Below, piece after piece: positions 1 to 9,138 of a DNA stretch of 64,000 nt (positions are counted from its first letter, which is position 1; every line of letters begins with the position of its first letter). Under the pieces are notes generated by a model, which saw nothing but the letters and a program-made list of their open reading frames with translations, did no database searches and was not told the origin of the DNA. The DNA is from Chitinophagaceae bacterium (GTDB lineage Bacteria; Bacteroidota; Bacteroidia; Chitinophagales; Chitinophagaceae). A program made the translations under genes and the position numbers. The stretch spans positions 1,116,001 to 1,180,000 of the forward strand of contig JADJOC010000009.1 in assembly GCA_016713965.1 (NCBI GenBank), written 5' to 3'.

Positions 1-53
1 GCATACTTAAATCATTCCTACTTTTTATTATAATTTTATAAAAACAGTTAAAA

Positions 54-436
54 ATGAAATTGAAATATATTTTTTTGTTAATTTTTATCAGATTCTCTAT
101 AATATCAATAGCACAAGGCAAAGTTTGTATTGCAAAAATGGATGCGGCATCTTCTGAAGGTGGAATTTATCAAACAGGCATCAAAGATGAAAAAGAACCA
201 CTTCAAAAAGTTTTTGACGTGCAGATAGACAAGCTAAAAAAGTTCGGGTAAGCGAAAAAAAATCGATTTGTATCAACATCCTGTCCGTTACAAAAAAGCA
301 TTTAATAAAAATTTATAGAAACAATATCCTTAAAGAATCCTTTTGGTTTACTTTTGATAAAAATTCTTACAAAAAATGTTTACGACAAAATGGATTATAC
401 CTAACCTGGATGCTTTCAGATGGTATATGCCGATAA
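54..436 (+). CDS. Small secreted hypothetical protein, frameshifted
   Basis: The reading frame opens with a hydrophobic signal peptide ending near SIISIAQG and runs to a stop at 251. The next frame stays open from about 247 to 436 and encodes a further 60 or so residues (ESFWFTFDKNSYKKCL region). Restoring one A to the six-A run at 234-241 joins the two halves into a protein of about 127 residues. I do not recognise a named family. The layout, a signal peptide plus a short globular body, resembles small exported proteins common in Bacteroidota, so a periplasmic or surface location is inferred. The break is the first of many homopolymer indels in this window. Confidence 0.5.
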
Positions 437-534
437 GCACAAAATATTTATTTTCCGTTTCTTTGCAGCACAAAAAATAAAACCTGGTAAGAATAAAGCA
501 AGGTGATTGCGATATTGGCGAATAGTATTGCTAC

Positions 535-640
535 AGTTCAATGGCTGCCGGATGGCAGCGAAAACCGAAGCGTAGCGCAGGTTGTAGCGTACAGCCGGAG
601 CAAATGTTCAGTAATGATAAAAAGTTCACAGCCCCAAATA
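535..640. repeat. Dispersed palindromic repeat, copy 1
   Basis: This intergenic block shares the elements ggctgccggatg, cagccgga(g/a)caaatg and acagcccca, in the same order, with 25012-25145. The outer GGCTG and CAGCC arms can pair. Short ORFs here on both strands are open only by chance. The rest of 437-744 shows no gene and only AT-rich sequence leading into eno. Confidence 0.45.
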
Positions 641-744
641 AAACTAAGAGGCTGCAAGAGAAAAAAGAGGGGAAAATATTATCTCTTAACCTCTTTTTCC
701 TCTTATCGCTCTTAGCAAAAAAATAAAAAAACAAAATTTAATAT

Positions 745-2033
745 ATGAGTTACGTAGCAAGCATCCACGCCAGGCAAATATTAGATAGCCGTGGCAACCC
801 TACCATTGAAGTAGATGTATTGACTGAAAATGAACATTTGGGCCGTGCTGCTGTACCCAGCGGTGCCAGCACTGGTGTGCATGAAGCTGTAGAGTTGAGG
901 GATGAGAATAAAAAATTATACGGTGGCAAAAGTGTGCTGAAAGCTGTAAAAAATGTAAATACAATTATTGCTGAAAATATATTGGGCTGGGATATTGCTG
1001 ATCAAACCGGGATAGATGCCATGCTGATAGCTTTGGATGGCACTGAAAATAAAAGCAAATTGGGTGCTAATGCTACTTTAGCAGTCAGCATGGCGGTAGC
1101 TAAGGCTGCTGCTTTAGATGCCAACCTGCCTTTGTACAGGTACATTGGTGGCACTAATGCTAAAATATTACCCATGCCGATGATGAATATTTTAAATGGT
1201 GGTGCACATGCAGATAATAAAATAGATTTTCAGGAGTTTATGGTAGTGCCGGTAGGCGCTAAAACATTTAGTGAAGGGCTGCAATGGGGTGTGGAAATTT
1301 TTCATGCATTAAAAACGGTGTTGAAGAAAAAAGGATTTAGCACCAATGTAGGAGATGAAGGTGGTTTTGCCCCTAACATCCAGAGCAATGAAGAAGCTAT
1401 TGAAATTGTACTTACTGCCATACAGGCTGCAGGTTATAAAACAGGCTCTCAGATAATGATTGCAATGGATGCAGCTAACAGCGAATTATGGAACGCTAAA
1501 GAAAAAAAATATATTTTTCATAAAAGTGATGGTAAAAAATTAACCAGCGAGCAGCTGGTGAAATACTGGGAAAAATGGGTGAAAGAATATCCTATTGCCA
1601 GTATTGAAGATGGAATGGCAGAAGATGACTGGAAGGGCTGGAAAATGTTAACAGATGCTGTAGGAAAAAATGCCAGCTGGTGGGTGATGATTTGTTTGTA
1701 ACCAATGTCACCCGGTTGGAAAGAGGGATAAAAGAGGGTATTGGTAATGCATTATTGGTAAAGGTGAACCAGATAGGCACTATTACTGAAACCATTAATG
1801 CGGTAAGCATGGCGCAGCACAACGGTTATAACACCATTATGAGCCACCGCAGCGGGGAAACGGAAGATACCACCATCGCAGATTTGGCTGTAGCCTTGAA
1901 TTGCGGACAAATTAAAACAGGCTCTGCCAGCAGAACAGACCGAATGGCGAAATACAACCAGCTCATCCGTATAGAAGAAATTTTAGGTGAAAATGCAGTC
2001 TATCCAAAGGGAAAGATTAAATTTGGTAAATAA
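745..2033 (+). CDS. eno: Enolase (phosphopyruvate hydratase), frameshifted
   Basis: Enolase converts 2-phosphoglycerate to phosphoenolpyruvate in cytoplasmic glycolysis. The first part (745-1701) carries the N-terminal ARQILDSRGNPTIEVDV motif, the SGASTG loop, NVGDEGGFAPN and the SIEDGMAEDDW metal-ligand region. The second part (from about 1680) carries GDDLFVTN, the catalytic-lysine region NALLVKVNQIGT, and SHRSGETEDTTIADLAV. Together they give about 429 residues, the normal length. The frame breaks in the six-A run near 1666-1671, where one added A restores VGKKCQLVGDDLFVTN. As an essential single-copy enzyme this is probably intact in the cell. A FtsB-like gene follows, a common bacterial arrangement. 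Confidence 0.93.
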
Positions 2034-2041
2034 AACAGTTC

Positions 2042-2154
2042 CGGGTTTGAGGTTTCAAGTTTGAGGTTTGAAGTTATGAAAGAGAATATTTTTTAACTTT
2101 TAATACTTAACCATTAACTTCAAACTTGAAACATCAAACTTGTAATTTCAAACT
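2042..2154. repeat. Imperfect inverted repeat downstream of eno
   Basis: Tandem variants of gtttgaggtttcaag on the left face aacttcaaacttgaaac variants on the right, giving a long imperfect stem with an AT-rich loop. Such TTTGAAGTTT-type inverted repeats are frequent between Bacteroidota genes and may act as a transcript end. There is no clear T-tract. Confidence 0.4.
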
Positions 2155-2160
2155 ATACAT

Positions 2161-2469
2161 TTGAAACTATTCAACCATATCCCATCTATTTTAAAAAATA
2201 AATACCTGCTTGCCGGTAGTTTTTTTCTAACCTGGATGTTTTTTTTTGATGTAAGGGACTGGCCTTCTATTTTGGAAAAAAGAGCCAGGATAAAAGAATT
2301 GAATAAAAATGAAAGACATATTGATAACCAAATAGTTGAAACCAGGAAAGAACTTAATTTACTAAAAACAAATGCCCAGACTATTGAAAAATATGCCCGG
2401 GAAAAGTACCTGATGAAAAAGGATAATGAAGACTTATTTATTATAAATACAGCATCGGCAAATAAATAA
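2161..2469 (+). CDS. FtsB/DivIC-type septum formation initiator protein
   Basis: This 102-residue protein has a short cytoplasmic N-terminus, one transmembrane helix at about residues 12-30 (LLAGSFFLTWMFFF), then a coiled-coil region (residues 38-75) and a conserved tail, EKYAREKYLMKKDNEDLFII. That architecture and the REKY-K-M---E-L tail are typical of FtsB/DivIC proteins, which link early and late divisome components at the septum. The start is a TTG. An in-frame stop lies about 18 bases upstream, and the next ATG would fall inside the membrane helix. Its position after eno matches the eno-ftsB order of many bacteria. Whether it is FtsB or DivIC cannot be decided here. Confidence 0.8.
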   Translation: MKLFNHIPSILKNKYLLAGSFFLTWMFFFDVRDWPSILEKRARIKELNKNERHIDNQIVETRKELNLLKTNAQTIEKYAREKYLMKKDNEDLFIINTASANK

Positions 2470-2562
2470 CTTAGTGTACACACAATAATATCTTATCAAA
2501 GCACGTTAAAATAGACAGGATTAGGACAAACCAACATTGTTAATTAGCAAATTTTAATTTGT

Positions 2563-2802
2563 ATGCACAAATTTATTGAAGAAGATTTAATACAATTTTT
2601 ATATAATGAAAGTTGTATTGAAAAAACAGCTCAAATAAAATCTGCATTAGAAACGGATTGGGAATTAAAAGAAAAATACGACTTGTTAGTCTCTGTTCAT
2701 GAAAGGCTACATGAGATTTCTTTATCTCCCAGTCAAAATTCTATTGATAACATTTTAAGCTACGCTGAAAGGTCAGTAGGTGAGCTTTCAACCTCGACTT
2801 AA
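2563..2802 (+). CDS. Conserved hypothetical protein, 79 residues
   Basis: A short acidic, mainly helical protein beginning MHKFIEEDLIQFLYNESC, with no signal peptide or membrane segment. The first half (E-D-L-I-x-F-LYNE, then a run ending W-E-L-K-E-K-Y) resembles the N-terminal helices of anti-sigma factors and other small regulators of Bacteroidota, but there is no membrane anchor or sensor domain. It has its own terminator hairpin at 2827-2855 and sits between divisome and DNA-repair genes. Function unknown. Confidence 0.6.
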   Translation: MHKFIEEDLIQFLYNESCIEKTAQIKSALETDWELKEKYDLLVSVHERLHEISLSPSQNSIDNILSYAERSVGELSTST

Positions 2803-2826
2803 AATGATAGATTTTAATTAATTTAG

Positions 2827-2855
2827 TCCCATCATATTTTAGATGGGATTTTTTT
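2827..2855 (+). terminator. Rho-independent terminator
   Basis: A perfect 7-bp stem (TCCCATC/GATGGGA) with an 8-base AT loop is followed directly by seven T residues. It ends the transcript of the 79-residue gene. The nth start codon follows immediately, so nth needs either readthrough or a promoter inside this region. Confidence 0.8.
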
Positions 2856-3518
2856 ATGACTAAAAAAGAACGCTACAGCTTTGTAATCGATTACTTTTTG
2901 CACAATGCACCTGGTGCTGAAACAGAATTACTATATGATAACCCGTTTCAATTATTAGTAGCAGTTATATTATCCGCCCAATGCACTGATAAAAGAGTAA
3001 ACATCACCACACCTGCTATTTTTAATAAATACCCTACCCCGCTGGCTATGAGCAAAGCCGGTTTTGATGAGTTATTTCCGTTAATTAAAAGTATATCCTA
3101 CCCCAATAATAAAACAAAGCACCTTATTGGTATGGCAAATATGCTGATGGAAAAATTTAATGGCGAAGTGCCTATGACGGTCAATGAACTGGTGCAACTA
3201 CCCGGTGTAGGCCGGAAAACGGCTAATGTAGTTACTTCCGTAATAGATGAACAGCCTAATATGGCAGTAGATACACATGTGTTTAGAGTAAGTGCCAGGA
3301 TAGGGTTAACTACTAATGCTACAACGCCATTAGCAACCGAAAAACAATTGATTAAAAATCTTCCGCAGGAATATATACACAAAGCACATCACTGGCTAAT
3401 TTTGCATGGCAGGTATATTTGCGTGGCCCGCAATCCGAAATGCGGTGAATGCGGGTTAAAGCCCGTATGCAAATATTTTAATAGTATAAAAATTGCCGGT
3501 TTGCCTATCAGGCCGTAA
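2856..3518 (+). CDS. nth: Endonuclease III
   Basis: A bifunctional DNA glycosylase/AP lyase of base excision repair that removes oxidised pyrimidines. The 220-residue protein is of normal length. It shows the helix-hairpin-helix LPGVGRKTANVV (catalytic lysine in GRKTA), the AVDTHVFRV segment with the catalytic aspartate, and a C-terminal [4Fe-4S] motif with C-x6-C-x2-C-x5-C spacing (cysteines in ICVARNPKCGECGLKPVC). The ATG at 2856 directly abuts the preceding terminator T-tract, and no ribosome-binding sequence is visible, as is usual in this phylum. Confidence 0.95.
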   Translation: MTKKERYSFVIDYFLHNAPGAETELLYDNPFQLLVAVILSAQCTDKRVNITTPAIFNKYPTPLAMSKAGFDELFPLIKSISYPNNKTKHLIGMANMLMEKFNGEVPMTVNELVQLPGVGRKTANVVTSVIDEQPNMAVDTHVFRVSARIGLTTNATTPLATEKQLIKNLPQEYIHKAHHWLILHGRYICVARNPKCGECGLKPVCKYFNSIKIAGLPIRP

Positions 3519-3584
3519 TTTATTTATCATTTAAAAAATTACGTTATATTTATAATTCATTATTTCTATTATAACTCATTGCAG

Positions 3585-4520
3585 ATGAAAAAAACAATGC
3601 TTTCTCTCGGTTTTGTTTTTATCCTAATCATTACTATTCATCAATCTGCTAAAGCACAATACTATTTTTACAACAATAATTATTTTGACAATCCTTTGGT
3701 TTTTGAAGCAGGCGCTTCTATAGGTGCTATGAACTGCCTTACCGACCTGGGGGGAACTAAAGGAATTGGAGGAAAATTTATTAAAGACCTTAACCTTGGC
3801 AATACCAATGTATGTGGAAGTATTTTTTTTAGTGCACAATATAAACATGCAGTAACGGTAACGCTCCAGGCTACCTTCGGCAAAGTATCTGCCCATGACA
3901 GTATTCTTAAAAGGGTAGCACCCTCTACTTTTGGCAGGTATGAACGCAATTTAAGCTTTAAAAGCTCCATTACAGAAGTATCGTTAATGGCAGAGCTGCA
4001 CCCGCTTTATACCTTCATAAACTGGGCTGCTAAAGAAACAGAACCCCCACGCCTTTCGCCATATATAACAGCAGGCATCGGTTATTTTTCTTTTAATCCC
4101 CAGGCTAAATTAAATAACAACTGGGTAGATTTGCAACCTTTAAGTACAGAAGGCCAGGACTTTAAAGAATTTCCTGATAGAAAAAAATATAAATTGAACC
4201 AGCTAAATTTTCCAATAGGGGCAGGTGTACGGTATGAGTTATCCCCCATGTTTAACTTAAGGGCAGAATTTATATACCGGGTTTTAAATACAGATTACCT
4301 GGATGATGTAAGCACCCAATATATTGATCCGGCATTGTATGCTAATTACCTGTCGGGCATTAACCTTAGCCATGCGCTTTTATTAAATGACCGGCAGTAC
4401 GAAATAGTACCCAATGATGTTACGCATACAGGATCGCAAAGGGGTAATCCTAAAAACAACGATTGCTATTTTTCTTTTAATTTAAAAGCAGGGCTGATAT
4501 TGGGGAGAGCAAGAAGGTAA
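3585..4520 (+). CDS. Outer-membrane beta-barrel protein, DUF6089-like
   Basis: The protein has a signal peptide (MKKTMLSLGFVFILIITI, cleavage near AKAQ) and alternating amphipathic strands typical of an 8- to 12-strand outer-membrane barrel. Strands include EAGASIGAMNCLTDLGG near the N-terminus, TEVSLMAELHP mid-protein, FPIGAGVRYEL and a terminal FNLKAGLILGRARR. The pattern matches the DUF6089 family of Bacteroidota, whose function is unknown. The ATG at 3585 is preferred over an in-frame TTG at 3579 because it puts two lysines directly before the hydrophobic core. It stands alone between nth and an accessory region. Confidence 0.75.
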   Translation: MKKTMLSLGFVFILIITIHQSAKAQYYFYNNNYFDNPLVFEAGASIGAMNCLTDLGGTKGIGGKFIKDLNLGNTNVCGSIFFSAQYKHAVTVTLQATFGKVSAHDSILKRVAPSTFGRYERNLSFKSSITEVSLMAELHPLYTFINWAAKETEPPRLSPYITAGIGYFSFNPQAKLNNNWVDLQPLSTEGQDFKEFPDRKKYKLNQLNFPIGAGVRYELSPMFNLRAEFIYRVLNTDYLDDVSTQYIDPALYANYLSGINLSHALLLNDRQYEIVPNDVTHTGSQRGNPKNNDCYFSFNLKAGLILGRARR

Positions 4521-4975
4521 AATTTTAAATTTGGGGCTGTCAGCTATATTTCCTTACTCAACTTTGGTTAGGGCTAAAAAGATTATATCAATTTCCCTTC
4601 TCTGCCGGAGAAGGTGCCCAAAGGGCGGATGAGGTTTACAAGTTCGGCGCAGGGCCTGCACACAATAGCTTCACCGTGCTTTTCATTACTATCTCGCAGC
4701 CATTCATCAGTTGAATTGCTATTCAGCGTTACCTGCGATTCTTACCACATTTTTTAAATAAAAGCTGCTTACTATTATTTAATTCCACCACTGTTCTTCT
4801 TCAATAAGCATTGCTTTTTTTGCCTTGGCTTTATATTCAGAATTGATTGTTGCTAAAGATTCGTGGAGACACCCCAAGTGTTCGGAAAAAATTTTGCTTA
4901 TTAAATACTTTGTAAACTGCACTATTCTTAAATTGCTTCACTCTTTATAAATTGCGCCGCTCTTTAGAGCGGTGA
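4521..4975. other. Intergenic region with gene debris and a palindrome
   Basis: No intact gene is visible. The segment at 4595-4635 (cttctctgccggagaagg followed by tgcccaaagggcgg) resembles a widespread intergenic repeat. On the minus strand about 4779-4893 reads as the end of an unidentified protein finishing KKAMLIEEEQWWN. A perfect palindrome, CCGCTCTTTAGAGCGG, lies at 4957-4972, directly beside the left end of the IS630 element. Confidence 0.4.
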
Positions 4976-6093
4976 TTATACTAATTTGCTTTAATAATTC
5001 CGAATTTAAAGTTTAATAAGGATTTCATATCTGCAATCCTGTCATTAAAAGTCTGGAAAAATGTTTCAACGGCATTTTCAAATAAAGTATAATTTTCGTA
5101 GTATTTATTCTTCATTATTTTCTTTTTAAAATACCGCCATAATCTTTCTATTAAGTTTAAGTTTGGACTATAAGGGGTAAATAAATAAGGTCAATGCCCA
5201 ATTTTTTTGCTTTTTCCTGTACAATATAACTACGCTGGTATCTTGCATTATCTAAAATAATACAGATACTGGTAGCACTAGAATACTGTTGTCTTAATTC
5301 TCCTAAAAATGCTTCTATCACTTCGGCACAACAATTTTCTTCTGTCAGCATAATAGTTGGTTCAAAAGTTACCGGGTTAACTGCACCAATAATATTGAGT
5401 CGCTTTCTTCCAGTGTTGGCCAACACTTTTTTTAGTGCCCTTAAGCCCTGTTGGTTGCCAGGCGTAATCGTTTTCATTATTGTGTATCTGGTGCATAGGG
5501 TCTAAATACAATAATATTTCTTTATCATCATTACAGGCACACCTATAAAGTTGATCCATCAATTGTATGAAAGATTCCTGTATTTGTTCTGAGGGAATTT
5601 TTCCTGGAATCAGTCTTGTCTTTTTATAAGAGCAATGGAGTTTTTTTTACAATAGCGGCTTAACCAACTATGCTCTACTGTAATTGAATGCTTGGTTTCT
5701 AAAAAATCCTGCAACTCAGAAAGCTTGCCGATGGATTGCTCCCTGATATGCTTTATCAGTAAATCTTTAATAGCATCCAAAGCAGAGGGCCTTCTGCCTT
5801 CATAATGCAATTTACTTAAGCCTCCCAACCGGGCTTTATTAAACAGCTTAATCCAATCGGTTACAGTGTCTATATTAATACCGAGAGTAGTGGCTATTTC
5901 TTTTTTAGGAAACCCTTCATGCGCCATCCAAATACATTGGTAGCGACGAAGTATTTTCCCATCTTTTTCGCTGCGTCTTAGTCTCTTTAATGCTGAAACC
6001 TCATCAGAAGAAAGATCAATTGTGTAAGCCATATATATTTGAGTTGGTTACGCAAATATAATAAATCGGAATTATTTAAGCAAATAAGTATAA
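4976..6093 (-). mobile_element. IS630-family insertion sequence, decayed
   Basis: The ends are imperfect inverted repeats of about 34 bp. The left end reads TTATACTAATTTGCTTTAAT and the right end, read inward, TTATACTTATTTGCTTAAAT, both continuing AATTCCGA. The element is about 1.1 kb, normal for IS630. It contains one broken minus-strand transposase. Palindromes rich in CTTTAG lie just outside both ends (4957-4972 and 6112-6158), so it may have inserted into a palindromic repeat. IS630 elements target TA; TA dinucleotides are present at the ends. Confidence 0.75.
4981..6032 (-). pseudogene. IS630-family transposase, frameshifted
   Basis: The N-terminal part (5610-6032) has a helix-turn-helix region (KKEIATTLGINIDTVTDWI) and a second DNA-binding helical domain. 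The catalytic part is spread over two further frames: LYLDPMHQIHNN carries the first aspartate, and CIILDNARYQRS carries the second Asp-Asn. The continuation PYSPNLNLIERLWRYFK below 5157 carries the final glutamate of the DDE triad. The stop is at 4981-4983. At least three frame changes are needed for a product of about 340 residues. Some IS630 members use one programmed frameshift, but three indicate decay or sequence error. Confidence 0.8.
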
Positions 6094-6111
6094 AATGATA
6101 TTTTTTTCCTG

Positions 6112-6200
6112 TGGCTTTAGCCACTAACTTATTAAGATTATGTTAATGGCTAAAGCCATCATTTTTAAAAATTACTTTTTCCCCTGCTCTAAAGAGCAGG
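6112..6200. repeat. REP-like CTTTAG palindromes
   Basis: TGGCTTTAGCCA (6112-6123) and TGGCTAAAGCCA (6147-6158) are palindromes that also pair with each other. A third palindrome, CCTGCTCTAAAGAGCAGG, lies at 6183-6200. Related CTAAAG palindromes occur at 4957, 31178 and 56686. They look like mobile REP-type repeats. No gene lies in 6094-6733. Confidence 0.5.
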
Positions 6201-6372
6201 GCTATTCAATTAGTTTTACACTTTAACTCGCCTCACGCAAAACTTTTATTACCAGCATTTTTTTAAAAAGGAAAGTTAGTTTTTTTTAGATTTGGTTTCA
6301 ACAGTATATTCAATACATCATCAGGCAAGTCAAATAAATGATTACTTATTTCCTCTTTAATTTTCTTTTGTC

Positions 6373-6538
6373 CCAGCGGAGTTTTCATATAAAGCTATGA
6401 GTATAGCTATGAAAACCTCGCTGAATAAAAACATTATAATGATTTTTAGAATGGATGTAATAAATTTAAAGTGCCATGCTGCATCGGGGTTTCATGCCAA
6501 CGCAACAAATCCCACACAAATGAAAACCCCGCCGGTAC
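6373..6538. repeat. Two hairpin repeats with ATGAAAACCCCGC arms
   Basis: Hairpin one (6373-6424) pairs CAGCGGAGTTTTCATA with TATGAAAACCTCGCTG. Hairpin two (6485-6538) pairs CGGGGTTTCATG with ATGAAAACCCCGC around a gccaacgcaacaa loop. Both belong to the same family as 9717-9771 and 9868-9922. A 61-codon ORF across them is only the translated hairpin and is not called. The remaining 6539-6733 shows no gene. Confidence 0.6.
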
Positions 6539-6733
6539 AGCAGCTAACTTCAAAAATAAAAAATTGGTGTAAATGTATTTAATCAGGGATTTGCAACGTC
6601 AAAAACTGATACTCCAAAATCAAATCCATCCCTGTAATTCATACTGTCTGTATATACAATAAGCCAATCGGTGTATTAAATTTTTTATACAAAAACCTGT
6701 GCTGTTATTTTGCCCGTATAAAAACACCATATA

Positions 6734-8161
6734 ATGAAAAAATTAATTTTCCTTTTACAAAAACACTGTGCCGTTCTAACCTTGCTCTTGCTGTTGGCCT
6801 TTGTCCAGCAATCCTGCACCAAAACAAATGAAGCAGCAGAGGCTGCGACAACCTCTGTAGAAAACTTTTTAACCCTGCCGCCCGGCACAAACCCCGAATT
6901 AAAACCGGTGGTGGACAACCTGCAGCAGCAATTTCAAAAAAACAATTTTGCAGCCAATTTTTTAGCCTGGCATGGCCAGCCACTTTGGAACCACACCATT
7001 AAAATAAAAAACAATACCGGCGATACCATTTTATTAATACCCACAAAAAAAGCAAATGAAGTGACCGCTTTTATAGAAGTGATGTACAATAAAGAAAATT
7101 TTTTTTACGGGCTGCACCGCAAAAGTTCTATAGCAAATACAATAAAAGAATATAGCAATATTGGTTTTGATGAAGCAGCAGTCAAATGGTTTATGGATTA
7201 TTTTGATGCTAAGCTTGGCGGTAACACCACTGCAAACAAAAGCAACCTGGTATCCCCGCCTTACTGCTGGTATGAATCCTGTACCAATGGAGGTGGCTAT
7301 TCAAAAACCGGTACTGCCTCAGCTAATCCTGTATCTAACCAGCCCTGCTGGATAAAGCATTGTGCAGATGAAGGCGGTGGTGGAGGCGATGGAGGCAATG
7401 GTGGTGGAGGATTTCCACCGAGCCCAACCCCGACTCCAACACCATGCCCGGTAAATGATGGCTGGTACAATATTATACCGCCACCACCGTGTGATATTAT
7501 TTGCCTAAATGGCACTTTTGCAGGAGGACAATGTATTACCTTTGAAAATTACCCAGGTATGGAAAATGGTTACCCATATTTATGGTGGCAAAATGAAAAT
7601 TGGATAAATCTAAATTTTTCTATAAATATTGATGATTATGGCGAGTATAAAAAATTATCTTATGCGGAAAGGCAATGGATAAAATCACATCCTGAGCAAG
7701 CCCTTATGTTTAAGAAAAATGCTCAGATAGCTGCAACTGAAACTAAATTACGATTTAAGGATCTGCCAACCGTTCTTAATCCTAATCCATGGCTTAATAC
7801 AAAAGCTGATGCTTTCCGCCATGCATATTGGTGTGCTTTAAACACACTTTCTTGCGGTTCTACATTAGCAATGGAATATGGAGTAGCACATGAATCTGAA
7901 GTTCCGGCATTATTGTATCAGGAAAAGGATATGGACCTATTCAATAATAGTGTGGGTATCAATATAGCTAAAGGTTATTGGGATCCAAATACTATTGATG
8001 ATGTGATTTATGAGCAGGTTTTAAGTGGTAAAATGAAATACTTAAAATTTTTAGATTACATTCAGTCTCCGAAATATGATCCAAAAAATAAACCAAATTG
8101 CAATACTTGCAGGAATGGGTTTGTTCCTGGATTAACACAATTTGTCTTCACTAATCAATAG
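6734..8161 (+). CDS. Lipoprotein with C-terminal DUF6973-like domain, toxin-like layout
   Basis: The 475-residue protein starts with a lipoprotein signal (LLLLLAFVQQSC, lipidated Cys at about residue 28). Residues 40-165 form an unknown globular domain. Then come cysteine-containing stretches, a glycine-rich linker (GGGGGDGGNGGGG), a Pro-Thr-rich linker and a C-terminal domain. That domain carries NTKADAFRHAYWCAL, GVAHESE and MDLFNNSVGINIA, the conserved His, His-Glu and Asn-rich pattern I associate with DUF6973. An anchored N-terminus, flexible linkers and a compact C-terminal domain resemble polymorphic toxins. Two small paralogous lipoproteins follow within 30 bp, compatible with immunity proteins. 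Toxicity is inference, since DUF6973 has no firm function. Confidence 0.65.
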   Translation: MKKLIFLLQKHCAVLTLLLLLAFVQQSCTKTNEAAEAATTSVENFLTLPPGTNPELKPVVDNLQQQFQKNNFAANFLAWHGQPLWNHTIKIKNNTGDTILLIPTKKANEVTAFIEVMYNKENFFYGLHRKSSIANTIKEYSNIGFDEAAVKWFMDYFDAKLGGNTTANKSNLVSPPYCWYESCTNGGGYSKTGTASANPVSNQPCWIKHCADEGGGGGDGGNGGGGFPPSPTPTPTPCPVNDGWYNIIPPPPCDIICLNGTFAGGQCITFENYPGMENGYPYLWWQNENWINLNFSINIDDYGEYKKLSYAERQWIKSHPEQALMFKKNAQIAATETKLRFKDLPTVLNPNPWLNTKADAFRHAYWCALNTLSCGSTLAMEYGVAHESEVPALLYQEKDMDLFNNSVGINIAKGYWDPNTIDDVIYEQVLSGKMKYLKFLDYIQSPKYDPKNKPNCNTCRNGFVPGLTQFVFTNQ

Positions 8162-8168
8162 TACTATT

Positions 8169-8486
8169 ATGCGATTACTAACTTTTACTTTGTTAATTAT
8201 TTTTTGTTCCTGCGATAACAAAAATATTTTAACTATCAAAGAAGTTTCAAAAGATTCATGTTATACACTTACACTAGGCGATGGTAAAGAACTTGTTTCA
8301 ACTTTCAGTTTAGAAATAATAAGTAATACTTTAGATGATACTGCAATTATTGGCAGTTTGAAGATTCCGCCGCAGTTTACAGGTGATGTAAGCAAATTAC
8401 ATGATCATTATGAGCCTACTTATACATTTTGTTATAAAGCATATCGGGCAACAAAAGGTAAATTAAAATTGAAATATTATTATTAA
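8169..8486 (+). CDS. Small lipoprotein, possible immunity protein 1
   Basis: The ATG at 8169 (MRLLTFTLLIIFCSC) gives a clean lipoprotein signal with lipobox FCSC. An in-frame TTG at 8142 would overlap the preceding gene and bury the signal. The mature part of about 90 residues contains TLDDTAIIGSLKIPPQF, which matches DDTILYNGVKIPPQYE in the next gene, so the two are paralogues. It starts 7 bp after the toxin-like gene and is very probably co-transcribed with it. No family recognised. Confidence 0.65.
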   Translation: MRLLTFTLLIIFCSCDNKNILTIKEVSKDSCYTLTLGDGKELVSTFSLEIISNTLDDTAIIGSLKIPPQFTGDVSKLHDHYEPTYTFCYKAYRATKGKLKLKYYY

Positions 8487-8507
8487 GGCTAATTCAAATA
8501 AAATTTA

Positions 8508-8834
8508 ATGAAAGCTATATTTTATCTTTTTATTTTCCTCTTTGTTGGATGTTTCAAGGCTGAGGAAAAAATTGTTCATACAATAACAAACGATACAGAT
8601 TCTTCCAGTTTTACATTGAATCATAAAATGCGCTTGCCACATCATTTAATTATTACCACCACAGGATTTTGGGATGATACAATTTTATATAATGGAGTTA
8701 AAATACCTCCGCAATATGAAGTTAAAAAAACAGCATTAAAATTTTATAGCACTCCCTCGTCTCAATTTTTGCATGAAAAATACAAAGCGAAAAACTGGCA
8801 CATTAAAATTGAGTTCGTATGGATTGAGAATTAA
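8508..8834 (+). CDS. Small lipoprotein, paralogue of the preceding gene
   Basis: A 108-residue protein with a lipoprotein signal (IFYLFIFLFVGC). It shares the W/L-DDT-x-G-x-KIPPQ motif and overall size with the upstream lipoprotein, though sequence similarity elsewhere is low. The three genes 6734-8834 are tightly spaced and form a probable operon of one large and two small lipoproteins. A role in neutralising the large protein is a hypothesis from arrangement alone. Confidence 0.65.
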   Translation: MKAIFYLFIFLFVGCFKAEEKIVHTITNDTDSSSFTLNHKMRLPHHLIITTTGFWDDTILYNGVKIPPQYEVKKTALKFYSTPSSQFLHEKYKAKNWHIKIEFVWIEN

Positions 8835-8873
8835 TTTCAGTTTATAGACTAAACAATTTAAATAAGTTAAATA

Positions 8874-9091
8874 ATGAAATTATTTAAAATTTTCAAAAGC
8901 GTGAGCCACAAACAGTTGAAGTAATAGGACAGCCTCTTGTTTGTCCTGTATGTTCCAATAACTGTTTCTGGACAAGAAGGGCACAGTTGAACCGCTCGGT
9001 TTCATCCTTTTTTAAGCTGGATTGGGCCGATCGCTCTGCAACCTGTTTCGTTTGCTCAGAGTGTACTTATATTTTTTGGTTTTTAGGATGA
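8874..9091 (+). CDS. Small zinc-ribbon protein, frameshifted
   Basis: From ATG 8874 the frame reads MKLFKIFK and soon stops. Adding one A to the four-A run at 8895-8898 opens a frame to the TGA at 9089-9091. The joined product of about 72 residues contains PLVCPVCSNNCFW, RRAQLNRS, FFKLDWAD and CFVCSECTYIFWFLG. Two Cys-x2-Cys pairs predict a zinc ribbon. A small family with this CPVC...F-LDWA...C-V-C-ECGYIHWFL layout is widespread in bacteria, but its function is not established to my knowledge. Distinct conserved residues across the break argue that this is a real gene. Confidence 0.65.
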
Positions 9092-9138
9092 GCTTAGGAA
9101 TAAGAAAATTAGTATTAGTCATCTTTAAATAATATACT

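Noticed and set aside
503..734. Overlapping ORFs on both strands before eno
   Set aside because: They are open by chance across a palindromic dispersed repeat and have no protein-like features.
4981..6032. Programmed frameshifting in the IS630 transposase
   Set aside because: At least three frame changes are needed, more than any known programmed arrangement for this family.
6397..6582. 61-codon ORF
   Set aside because: It consists of the translated hairpin repeats and flanks, with no signal or conserved motif.
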